DNA of 64,000 bases. Source: Adenanthera pavonina (lineage: Eukaryota > Streptophyta > Magnoliopsida > Fabales > Fabaceae). The notes below the pieces were generated by a model. The model ran no database searches and was not told where the DNA came from. It saw nothing but the letters and a program-made list of their open reading frames with translations. A program made the position numbers and the translations under genes. The DNA lies in assembly GCA_026686845.1 (NCBI GenBank), contig JAIVEN010000012.1:27158501-27222500 (forward strand), read 5' to 3'. The stretch's first letter is position 1, and each line of letters begins with the position of its first letter. Shown here one piece after another: positions 46,071 through 56,054 of this stretch.

Positions 46071-47191
46071 TATTTTTATCAAGTTAAGGAAGTAATGTAA
46101 AGCTAAGTAAAAGCAAGATTCAAAGAAAAGTTAGTAAAGCTCTAAGATAATCTCTTGCTCTTGCTTAATGTTATTACTTATGAATATTTTATATGTTATA
46201 ATGATTTGTAAATGATGTCATATTGCTATTATAAATGCTTTTCTGTAATTGATGGCTATTTTATGTTAAGAGCTAAGCCCTAGAATACCTAGTTATTAAG
46301 CCGTTATACTGCCAAAATTTTATTAGGCAACATGGAAGTTTTGATGATTTAATGAAACTATGTTATGTTTTCAAATGTTTTTGTGATGACATGATAACAT
46401 GTGCAAATTGACTACTGAGATTTCCCCAATCTCACCCTATAATTAACCAATGTTAAGGTCAAGTCATGGCAAAGAGAAGCATGTGCAGCATGAGGAATAA
46501 TGATGATGGAACCTTATTGAAAGCTGTTAATGTTCTATTTATATACTGTCTGTTTTAGTTGCTATATAAATTCGTACATATCCCCAAAAATTCATTGGTC
46601 TATACATGTAGATAGATCTATGTCATTGGAACAAAATGACACTAGTTGGTCTATATTTGGAGCTATATAATGGTAGTTATTCCTATTTTACCAAAATCAT
46701 TACAGTAGACATTATTTCTGACCTCTGATGATATATATTAATTCCCTAACCAGTAGGAGTAGAATAAAAGTACAAAAAAAAAAATATGATTAGAAAGTAG
46801 ACAAGGAAAGATTTCGAATGAAACTAAGTATGCATCAAATGGCTCTATATATTAAGAGAAATGAATTTTCAAAATTAAGGTTCAGTTTTTGGATAGAAAC
46901 AGGGATGTAGAAATGAATAGTAATATGTATATAATAAATTGTACAAATTGGTGCGTTCATTTCATAGTTACTTATTTTTCTTTGATGTACAAGATTTTTA
47001 AACACTTGAACCACTAAGAAATGACTTTTCTATATTTAATTATAATTTTTGAAAAATCACTGTACAATGAGCTGAAAAATTGTGAGAAACAATTTTAAAA
47101 GTTTTAATTGGTCCAAGTTTTCTAAGACTGTTTTATTACATTAAAATCAAGCAGTTTTCATGGGAGAAGCTTAAAAATGTAAGATGTAACA
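46071..47191 (+). mobile_element. Family B LTR, 3' part (B2), inside the P450 gene
   Basis: The text resembles the last part of B1: near 46408 'gactactgagatttccccaa' and 'tctcaccct' match 'gctactgagattctttgaa' and 'tctcacccc' at about 12135 in B1, and the end 'aagatgtaaca' (47181-47191) matches the B1 end. The 5' two thirds are missing. What follows is a degraded PBS, so this is the end of a 5' LTR and not a solo LTR. Confidence 0.65.
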
Positions 47192-47195
47192 TTTT

Positions 47196-47207
47196 TGGCA
47201 TTAAAGC
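47196..47207 (+). promoter_or_regulatory. Degraded primer binding site after B2
   Basis: TGGCATTAAAGC lies four bases after the LTR end and matches the initiator Met PBS TGGTATCAGAGC at 9 of 12 positions. It supports reading family B as LTRs. Confidence 0.5.
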
Positions 47208-48490
47208 AGAGATTCGGGCAATCTTTACAATTGAAAGCTATGTTTACTCTCTAAGTAATAGTTTCCCCTTTGGATATGAAGAATGTTAAGAAACCTATAT
47301 TATTCCTTATAGGAATATGGACCAAGAATATTCTAGTGGCATACGAGATTAGTCTCAAGAATAACTTGAGGTAGTTGCTAGATTAGATGAGAGGTTATAT
47401 TATAAATTTACTTTTCCTTAAGTTATGAAATCTATTAGAGTTGGATCGTAGTAGATCCTAGTAGTGAAGTGGGATTATAGTAAATCCCAAGGATCGTAGA
47501 AGATCTTATTAGGGCTCAGAGATCACATTAGATCTCATGGTCGTAGTAGATCAAGTGAGAGGTTGCAGTAGATTTCCAGAAAGAATGAGATGATAAAGGA
47601 AAGATTACTGAGCCCTATAATTATGATGGTACTCTGAGAGAAAATGGCCTAAGATAAATTTAAAGTGAATTTCTTTTAAATGTTAGACCCTCATTAATTT
47701 GGCAGTTAGTACGAAAGTTTACTTAAAGACTTTTCTCATATGTCAAGCCACTGATTAGAGAAGCTTGATTGTGGGATAAGAAGGGCGATATTAAAGGCAA
47801 AAGCTAGATGCCATTTTCTGGTAATAGTTCAACCAGAAAGGAAGCAAGAAAGAAACATTGTTATACACTTTGGAAGTGTACTTCATAAAAGAAGTGTGAA
47901 TAAGAGCTGGAAAAAGTTAAAAGCAAGTAAAAGCCTATGTAAGTAAAAAGTAATAATAACCATGAAAGTGAAGTATCCCACATATGAAGAAAAGTTAGAT
48001 CAATGGCACAATTTTCTTAATGATGAACATAGTGGCCAAAGAAAAGTAGAGGTACTTAGAAAGAAAGAAGTAAACATGAGAAGGATAATGGGGAAACTTA
48101 TACATGGCACAAAGGGAATGAGGTCAGATAAAGATCTAATACTTTAAGGAAGTAACTTCTTGTAAAAGAAGTAAGAGTATTGTCACATCTCGTGATAGCA
48201 GTAAAGTAATACATAAAGTAGGCCAGAAAAAGAATAACCCTTAAATGTAATCAATTTGGGTTCAGAATCTGAGATATGTTAAGGGGCACAAAAGGAATGA
48301 ATTACAAGTCTAAGGGATTCAAAAACTGTGGTGAGCAGTTAGGGAATTATGAAACCTAAAGATAGTTTACTGCTAGGCTCAATAAGAAATCCAGTTATAG
48401 AAGGGAAATTCTTGGCCAGAAGTTCTCACAAGAAAGTATAAAAGAAATCCTCCAAAAGATAAATGCAGTTGAAGTAAGGTAAAAAGGGAG
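47208..48490 (+). mobile_element. Retroelement internal remnant, unidentified coding content
   Basis: This stretch follows the PBS and should be the start of the internal region. It has repeated 'gatcgtagtagatc'-like phrases near 47445-47560 and a short open frame at 47962-48147 (KVKYPTYEEKLDQWHNFL) that I cannot place. No gag, integrase or RT motif is visible and there is no 3' LTR. I infer a truncated element. Confidence 0.45.
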
Positions 48491-48796
48491 GTGACTTCAA
48501 TATGTTTTTAGCTATCTGAACCATTGCCTACAATATGTTTTTACCTTATATTAATCAAATACTAAGAAACTGAACTAATAAAATCTTGATAGAGTTATTA
48601 GATAGTTGAGTCTTTAAGTATACTATTTTGAGTCTTGGTTTAAAAAAAAAAAAGAAAAATCAAAACATTTGTTGTTTTCTCTTATTCAGATTTCTTGCTC
48701 TATCAGTGGGCATGGTTAAAACTTAAAACTCAGACAATCAGGTAAAAATATGAATATAGAATATTAGTCGGTTAATTTAGTTGAAATAAACTCAGA
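48491..48796. other. Patchwork of copied local sequence in the P450 gene
   Basis: Three blocks from elsewhere in the window stand in a row. 48504-48535 repeats P450 exon 1 bases 45920-45951 with one mismatch. About 48545-48660 repeats the P450 upstream region 45380-45495. About 48675-48790 repeats 41640-41755. P450 exon 1 then resumes at 48797 with ~60 bases that are also present at 46008-46070. The order (exon piece, upstream piece, distant piece, exon) is not that of a simple tandem duplication. Confidence 0.75.
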
Positions 48797-49287
48797 CAAT
48801 CACTTTGGAGCTTTTGTCTGTAAAGAGGGTCCAATCATTCAGAGCTATAAGGGAAGAGGAGATTTCTTCACTGATCAAGTGCATAGCTGAACACGAAGGT
48901 AGTGTTGTCAATTTCCGTAAAAAGCTTTTCCCACTCTCAACTTCTATTGCTTCTCGTACTACCATTGGTAGTAAGTCCCAGAACGTAGAAGCCGCTATAT
49001 CCATCATGCAACGTGCAATGGTGTTGGGGTCTGGATTCAACATCGCTGATCTTTTCCCTTCTCTCAAAATCCTTCCCGTGATCACAGGGATAAAAGCTGA
49101 GTGTGAGAAGTTGCATAAAGAGATTGATAAGATACTGCAAGACATCATTATAGAACACGAAGAAAAGAAGAAGGGAAACCAAGATGCTGGTGATGTTGAG
49201 GATCTAGTTGATGTTCTTCTCCGGATCCAAAAGGAGAATGACATGGAAATCCAATTATCTTACGACGACATCAAAGCTACAGTTTTT
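48797..49287 (+). pseudogene. Cytochrome P450 (CYP71D-like), rest of exon 1
   Basis: The frame (ATG at 48805 is internal) reads LELLSVKRVQSFRAIREEEISSL, then the F-G region (GSGFNIADLFPSLKIL, VITGIKAECEKLHKEIDKIL), a charged loop (HEEKKKGNQDAGDVEDLVDVLLRIQKE) and the start of helix I (LSYDDIKATVF). It has no stop. The exon ends at 49287, before a GT donor that splits the protein exactly where CYP71-clan genes carry their single intron, after the KATVF-type motif. It lacks its own start and N-terminus, which sit at 45610-46070. Confidence 0.88.
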
Positions 49288-49398
49288 GTCTGTTCTATCA
49301 TTCTTTAAATACTTCATATATATGTATAAAGAATATAATTTCCTAAGTGTTTTATAAATATTAGAGTTTCACTCATACAGAAATATATCCATTTTCAG
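49288..49398 (+). other. P450 intron (111 bp, phase 0)
   Basis: Donor gtctgt follows TTT, acceptor attttcag precedes GAC. Both flanking exons stay in frame. The AT-rich content and position match the conserved intron of CYP71-type genes. Confidence 0.85.
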
Positions 49399-50016
49399 GA
49401 CGCGTTTATGGGTGCAACTGAAACAACAGCAACAACTTTGCAGTGGGCAATGTCTGAACTGATAAAAAACCCGTTGACAATGAAAGAGGCTCAAGCAGAG
49501 GTAAGAAGGGTTTTCGAAAGCAAAGGATATGTAGATGAATCAGAATTGAACCAATTGAAATATATAGATGCAGTGATCAAAGAAACCTTGAGGCTTCACC
49601 CTTCTCTTCCGCTCTTAGTTCCAAGAGAAACTAGGGAGAGCTGTGAAATCGATGGTTATGTGATACCTGCCAAAACTAGGGTCGTTATTAATGGTTGGGC
49701 ACTTGCAAGAGATCCAAAGTATTGGAATGAACCCAACAAGTTCAATCCCCAAAGATTCCTGAATGCCTCAACCGAGTACAATTTTAATGGCACACAATTG
49801 GAGTATATCCCATTTGGTTCAGGAAGGAGGATATGCCCTGGAATCTCATTTGGTTACGCAGTTATTCGTTTGGCTCTGGCCAATTTTCTTTACCATTTTG
49901 ATTGGAAGCTGCCCAATGGGATGATGCCTGAGGACTTGGATATGGATGAAACCTTTAGCATCAGTGTGGGAAGAAAAAATGCTCTTTGCTTAGTTCCAAC
50001 GGTCTATCGCCCTTAG
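49399..50016 (+). pseudogene. Cytochrome P450 (CYP71D-like), exon 2, intact frame
   Basis: Exon 2 starts DAFMGATETTATTLQWAMSEL, the helix I oxygen-binding region. It continues with KETLRLHP (the ExxR motif of helix K), FNPQRF (PERF-type motif) and FGSGRRICPG (heme-binding loop with the cysteine ligand), and ends with LCLVPTVYRP and a stop at 50014-50016. All catalytic landmarks are present, so this half shows no visible lesion. Because exon 1 is split by 2.7 kb of foreign DNA and carries shifts and a stop, the locus as a whole is a pseudogene. It could be a recent loss, since the 3' half is clean. Confidence 0.93.
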
Positions 50017-50030
50017 CTTACTATAATACT

Positions 50031-50166
50031 CGTAAATGAATAAGAAGGGATGGTTTCATGTCAAAATAGTGGGTCAACACACACACACACACACACACAC
50101 TCGTAAAAGAATAATAAGGGATGGTTTCACATCCAAATATTGAGTCAACACACACACACACACACT
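50031..50166. repeat. Tandem duplication with (CA)n runs, P450 3' flank
   Basis: Two units, each 'actcgtaaa.gaata.aagggatggtttca' followed by 'gtcaacacacac', lie side by side (50028-50100 and 50100-50166). Each ends in a CA run, the first about 24 bp (50077-50100). The repeat begins 15 bases after the P450 stop codon. Confidence 0.8.
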
Positions 50167-50742
50167 TGCACTTGCTTACACGCACTGTCTACTGTAATGA
50201 GTGTGCCTCGCTATGTATTCTAGTTAAAAAATATGTTTGAGTAACGTTGCATTGTATGTCTCTATTGAATAAAAAGTTTGTTTCATTGGTCGGGTGTACA
50301 AATAATAGCGGTGGGGTCATATCATTTCAATTAAAATTCAGTCCTAACTCAATATACAATATATAGTTGTTTTTTACAGTCATTAAAAATAACCCAAAAA
50401 GAAAAGATTCATAGACTAATTAACCCCAACCATTAAAGTTTAGCTTCTGTTGGTTACTTCTTTTTTAATGATATTTTTCTTGTATTTCAGGTTTTTTCGA
50501 TTATAATAATCATATATATATATATAATCAATGAGCAATCTCATAACAACTTTCAATCTTCGTTGAAATTTTACCAAGCCACTCTGTAATGATGAAAAAA
50601 AATCTCTCGACTTTTCTTGCTTAGCAAAACGTCGAACAAATAACATGGATATGCGCGCGTACATAGCCATCAACAAAAAATTAAGTCATTTTAAAAGACC
50701 AGAGACCCATATTTCCTTCAACGAAAAACCACACACATACAA

Positions 50743-50743
50743 G

Positions 50744-50778
<35 letters not shown>
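50743..50778. repeat. (CT)n(TA)n compound microsatellite
   Basis: A CT run of about 24 bases passes directly into a TA run. Confidence 0.85.
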
Positions 50779-50779
50779 G

Positions 50780-51389
50780 CGGAAGATGCGGCTACTTGAA
50801 AACCAAGCACTTGTTTGTATCCTTGAAAAGATAATAAGAATTAAATGGAGAGATTACTTTTCAATGACAATTTGTGAATTATCCGATGCACAAATATGTA
50901 TTTTTAAAATTGGTTTTGATATTTATTTATCTCATCTAAAGGTTGTTTCTCCTGAGAGTTAAGTCCTATGTCAACTTAATGGGAAAAAGGAGGGAAAATT
51001 ATAAATAAGAACCAAAATAATAAACCTCCTATTTCAAATATAAGGAATTTTGGCTAGAGGGATCTTGTTGGTTTAAAATATAAGAGATAAATAATGATTG
51101 TCCAATGCATTAAGGTTTTTTCTAATAATACCCCTAATTAATGTTAAAAATTTGCATATTTAAATTTTTCATAACAGAGAAATAATTAATTATGTGGGCT
51201 ATCTGCCGCGTAGCGATTACATTAGGAAAGTTTGGACATTCGTATTGGGTGTAACTTTAATGGCTAACGCCCTGGAAGTTCAGGTACATTTTTTCATTCT
51301 TCAATTTTTATTTTTTTTTTAAATCTCTATCAAATATTTTTTTCATGAACAATAGAGAAAAAGAATAAAACAACGTAACCACCTAACCA
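50780..51389. other. Non-coding stretch
   Basis: AT-rich DNA without a recognisable gene or element. Confidence 0.5.
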
Positions 51390-51920
51390 CCCTAACCACC
51401 CTCTGAAGGATGGGGTGAGACATCAATGGCTTGGAAGTTTTCACATAAACTTTCCCGCAACCAGCTAGGAGGACTAGGAAAAAATGTGATCCTTGGTGGC
51501 ATCATAAGAGCGGTCTTGGCTAAATAATCAGCGACTTTGCTCTCTCTTGGGATTTGCTTAATACTTACATTCCACTCCCTAGATAATAATTCATGTAACT
51601 AATAATACTCCATCTTCTCCATTCGAAAGAGTTCCCTTCTCTCTTACCGAATGAACAACCTCCATAGAGTCAGTTTCAGACTCCACACCCATCTCGCACC
51701 CATACCCACACCATCTTCAACCCAAGTAAAACACTCCACAATTCTGCATCCAAACTAGACATCGGATCCAGTCTACATAAAAATCCCATTAACACCTTAC
51801 CTTCATGGTTTCGAGCCACTCCCCACATCCTGACAAACCATGATGCCTACTACACGCTCCATCCACAGTAAGCTTCACACAACCCTCCATAGGTGGCCTC
51901 CACACTAGTTTCGAATGCTC
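51390..51920 (-). pseudogene. LINE RNase H-like domain remnant
   Basis: On the minus strand the text reads LVWRPPMEGCVKLTVDGA (near 51910-51860), later GVESETDSMEVV (near 51690-51650) and then VADYLAKTALMMPPRITFFPSPPSWL (51540-51450) in other frames. These are the landmarks of the RNase H domain at the end of many plant LINE (L1-type) ORF2 proteins. Stops and shifts interrupt it. No RT part and no 3' tail are seen, so it is an old fragment. Confidence 0.65.
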
Positions 51921-51956
51921 AAGGGTTGCTCAGAACAGTCTTAATCATAGCAAGAG

Positions 51957-52912
51957 TATTCAAATATTAATTGGAGTCGTTCGTGGTTAGCTTGTAAAGA
52001 TAAAAGGAAAATATCACTATCAATCGGATGTAGTTCAAACTTCAAAGTTCAAACTCTCCGTATTCAAATATTCAAACTACATATCAATTAGTGGTATACC
52101 TATGTGTGTACAGTAATAAGTATATATTTTAGTGTGTTTTGGGTTGAATAAAAAGAATATTTTTCAGTTAGTTATACATGCGTTAATCTCGTTCAAGTTT
52201 GTCATTAATTTAAAGAGAAACTTCAAAGTTTGAAATTTGGGTATCATGACATAAAATCATCATTATATCAAATCAAACTTATTATAAGCTAAATATAAGT
52301 ATCATGGTTGGCTTGTGCGGATATGAAAGGAAAATATCACTATCGATCGGATGTAGTTCAAAGGTCAAACTCTCTATATTCAAATATTCAAACTTACGTT
52401 TGTATATAGATGAATTATATCTTTTTTATTTTGATACTATAGATGAATTATATCTATGTGTGTGTCAAATCAGGTTTATTTTTTAGTGTGTTTTGGGTTG
52501 AATAGAAGGAATATTTTTGAGTTAGTTATAATGCGTTAATCTTGACTAATTTTCCTAGCTATTAAGTTTACTTAAGGCCACGTAACATAAGATGAATAGG
52601 AGGATAATTATCTTTATTTGATTGATATATATATATATGAATTATATCTATTAAGTTAATTTAAAGATGTAACTTTATGGCCGAAAAAAAAAAGATGTAA
52701 CTTAAAATGTATTGGAGGATCATTAGTGTATTTTCCTCTTGTAAAAGGTCAATGATTATTTTCCTCACGTAACATAAGATGAATAGGAGGATAATTTTTT
52801 TTTTAAGCACTAAAAGAATTTCCTAACCAACAATCAAAATACACAATTATCTGCCAATTGTGCTAAACCTTGTTGGTGCTCAATGGTTTTTTTAATTTAT
52901 AGAGTTTTGTAT
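51957..52912. repeat. Paralogous block, copy 2 (LINE-free)
   Basis: It aligns to 1515-2970. At 52441-52453 it has 'agatgaattatatc' once, the empty target site of the LINE that copy 1 carries. Its right edge is cut by a family A LTR at 52913. Confidence 0.85.
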
Positions 52913-53739
52913 TGTAACGCCCTTCATGATATCTTTATTTGTTTTGTGTTCAGGACCGGAGGAAGCAGGATAGAGATAGGTTCGAGAGGAACCAGAAAAG
53001 GCTTCGCGCCGCGGTGAGAGGCCTTCTAGTAGCCGTGTTTGGGCTGAATGTTATGGAGCCGCGACGAGATATCTGAGGCCGCGGCGAGAGTCGGGATTTT
53101 TGTTTAAATCCGGATTATTTCGGACGCTCGGAAGGAAAAGAAACGAACGAAAACGAAGGGACACCACGAGAGAGCTGAGCTAGGGTTTGATTTTTCGGCG
53201 TTCAGAGGTGACTTTCAGACCGAGGGAGCTTGGATCAAGGTTGATAAGTGTTATCTACACCTCCCTCTCCGTTTTTATTCGGTGGAAATATGGGGTTTTT
53301 GGTTTTAAGGTTGGGTTTTCAGTTTGTGATGAAATCCACCAATTGAAATAGTTTAAATGAGGTTAATAAAGTATGTTTTGGTGTTCTTATTGTTTGGATG
53401 TGTGTTTGGAAGGGCTTATGTGTGATTTGAGCTTAACCCTAGGTTGTTTTCGGTTAGAACTCTTGGGAATCCGATTTGTATATGTTTGAGTAGTATTTGA
53501 AGGGTTCCTAAGAGTTTATTGATGCATGAAAGGGGTGTTGGAACATTAGGTCAGGCCTAAAGTGGCTAAATTGTGATATTGTGATTATGGGTATATTATG
53601 TTAATGGGAGAACTATGTATTATGAAGGTTATTTGGTTAACCGTGTGGGGCTCAAGCATGTTGGTGTTCAAGAAAGCGTGTGGAACTTGCTTGAGCGTGA
53701 TATTAACAACCTGAGGTAACCGGGTGTTTGTTTATGTGA
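52913..53739 (+). mobile_element. Family A LTR (A6), 5' third, cut by a CACTA element
   Basis: It starts tgtaacgcccttcatg and follows family A through the GC-rich 'gccgcggcgagag' region and the 'aacctgaggtaaccgggtgtttg' landmark, then stops at 53739. Copy 1 of the paralogous block continues smoothly through the site, so the left edge is exact. The remaining ~1.6 kb of the LTR is not found on the far side of the CACTA element in this window. Confidence 0.85.
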
Positions 53740-53769
53740 CACTGCTACACTGAGCACTTTTTATATCGG

Positions 53770-53990
53770 GTAAAATATGCTTTCTAGATTGGTTTTTGTG
53801 CAAATGTAGAAGTGACCGATGTAGAAAATTTTGTTTTTCTAGATTGGTTATTTAACCGATCTAGAAAGTATTTTCTAGATCGTTTTTTTTAAACACCCGA
53901 TTTAGAAAATCATTCAAAAAAAATTATGAGCACTTTCTAGATTGGTCATAACTCATAACCAATCTAGAAAGTGCTCATAATTTTTTTTAA
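53770..53990. repeat. CACTA subterminal repeats with a perfect 31 bp-arm hairpin
   Basis: The motif TCTAGATTGGTT / AACCAATCTAGA recurs in both orientations. At 53916-53946 and 53958-53988 two copies form a perfect inverted repeat of 31 bp arms with an 11-base loop (cataactcata). Subterminal repeats of this type are bound by TNPA-like proteins in known CACTA elements. Confidence 0.85.
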
Positions 53991-54649
53991 ATATACTCAC
54001 TGGATTTTATACTTATCATCCTTGTTTACACTCAAAATGGAAATCAAACTACCAAATACTAAGAACACATTATAATTTGAACCATATGTACTTTCTATGC
54101 ATAAGTTACAATCTATTAAACATCATCACTGCACAAACACAAAAAGAATTGTACTAAATAGCCCAATGTCTTTCAAATTTAAAGGACTGTCATGCCTTAA
54201 ATTAACCTAATAAGATTACAGCATAAAATCATCAAGACAACAAAAACTTATCATGACCAATCTCATGCTTTCTTTTGAACATAGTTGGCCAACAACATAG
54301 CTTTCATTTCAATGTCCATCCCGCACAAAGATCATAAAGAAACATCTATATCAGTTAGAGTTTTAATCTCAATGTTCTATCTTCTTGTCAATGAAAAAAA
54401 TCATCATCTTTCTCAATAGTTCCCATATTTAAAGGAAAAGAATTAAATTCTGCTTTGAATTGCCACTTATCTAATCATCACTAACACCTCTTTTGTTGAT
54501 ATGAAACTCTTCTTTCTTTCTTTTTTGCCAGAATGAAACTCTTCCATTATAACTAATAAGAGATCCCAAAAAAATAATCAATCCCCATTCTTTTGTTTAT
54601 AATAACTAACCAGATACCCTAAAGTGAGATACCACCATTATATATGTAT

Positions 54650-54695
54650 ATGAATATATAGATATATAGATATATAGATATATCTATATATCTTC
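54650..54695. repeat. ATAG-type palindromic microsatellite
   Basis: A run of 'atatagat' units turns into its own complement ('atatctat'), giving a short AT-rich inverted repeat within the CACTA element. Confidence 0.7.
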
Positions 54696-54930
54696 CACTT
54701 TACGCAGTGCTAATAGCCTAATTTACAAAATTAAAACACCACTTATTCCACCTAAACCAAGTACTTAGCATGAAGATCAATTAGCCAACTCTAGTGAACC
54801 TAAAAGTATAACAACATACATCAAGACAAAGATCATAAATTTTTTGGTATGTGATTTACAATTGCATGGCCATGTTTCCACTCACACATTTGAAACTTAT
54901 TTAGAAAGTTTGTGCAACCCAATCTAACCT

Positions 54931-56040
54931 TCAAAGCAAAGTGGTTTCCAGAAAATAGCTTGCCCAACGCCTTTGAATGCCTTTAATTTCCTCATCAGAA
55001 AAGGAGTCCTCATTGTCGAATATCTATAAGTTCAAAGCCTATCAAAACATGAACTCACAACGGAACAAAACTAAGTTTTGTAAGTTATATTTACCTTTTC
55101 AAATGATTCAATAATTCCTGAAGTGATGATATTAAACATATATATCATCACATAATATCCATATACTTTGTCTCCCACTTGTTTTTGACACTAAAAATAA
55201 ACAAAAAATGACCAACATCATAAAAGAGTGAAAGTTTGTTGCAAACAGTCCTCAGGTTCACACTACTTACCTTTCGGTAAAACCACGAAGTCTTCTTCAG
55301 CTGATATGCATGCTGAACCTGCAGGACTTTACTCGATCCTATAGCACTAAGTTCAAATGCATGCAAGGGATTATATTACAAAGTAATAATAATAAATATC
55401 ACAAAAAGATTTACATGAACACACTTACGTGTCAATCATATCCTTGAAATCATCATTTGGTGGCATCGAAGCAGAGCAGAACCAAGTTACGGCATTTTGT
55501 TAAGGGGAAATAACCATCAACTACCAATGATCCCTACAAAATAAGGAATAAATTACACAGCCACAATATCATATGAATTATAATTTTTTTCTTACCCTTG
55601 ATGATATGGTGTAAGGAAACATTGCTTGTTGCCTTCTTTGAGCCTAGATCTGATGTAGGCTGATATTCCAGATGTCTTGTTACCTTGCCTTTAGATGTGT
55701 TATGGGCACATGAAACCATACTTATCACTTTTTCCTAATAAGTTGCAAAGGTGATTGAGATACCTACAATATTTAAATATGTGAGTTTTAAGAATTAAAT
55801 GCTTAGACATCATCCAAAAATAACAATAAACTTACTTTACAAACAATTGCAAGATCGATATGTTCAACTTATCAGTCATGAGTAGCTCCATCACATCTCT
55901 CTGGTAAATGTAGAAGTCGTAATCCTTCATATCATCTATAATCCCTAAATCCATATGAACCTTGACAGGATTTTTTTATGTTCATTGCCACTACACATAG
56001 ACGTGTTAGTGGATCCATCTGAGGTTGGGACTGCCGCATT
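54931..56040 (-). pseudogene. Ulp1-like (C48 family) protease segment of the CACTA element
   Basis: Minus-strand exon-like pieces with GT/AG borders read in order: VKVHMDLGIIDDMKDYDFYI and LMTDKLNISILQLFV (about 55975-55840), VTWFCSASMPPNDDFKDMIDT (to 55429), SSKVLQVQHAYQLKKTSWFYRK (55346-55271), QKQVGDKVYGYYVMIYM and IITSGIIESFEK (55190-55095), then IFDNEDSFSDEEIKGIQRRWASYF (55023-54931). This resembles the C-terminal half of Ulp1/SENP-type proteases often carried by plant CACTA and MULE elements. The catalytic Cys-Gly of the family (normally ..CGYYVM) reads Tyr-Gly, so it could not be an active cysteine protease. The family call is from motif memory. Confidence 0.6.
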
Positions 56041-56054
56041 GAAGTAGTAGTTTC

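Noticed and set aside
48792..49244. 150-codon minus-strand frame
   Set aside because: It is the antisense shadow of P450 exon 1.
45610..50016. Functional P450 gene with one very long intron
   Set aside because: The 5' piece has a frameshift and an in-frame stop, and ~60 bases of exon are present on both sides of the interruption.
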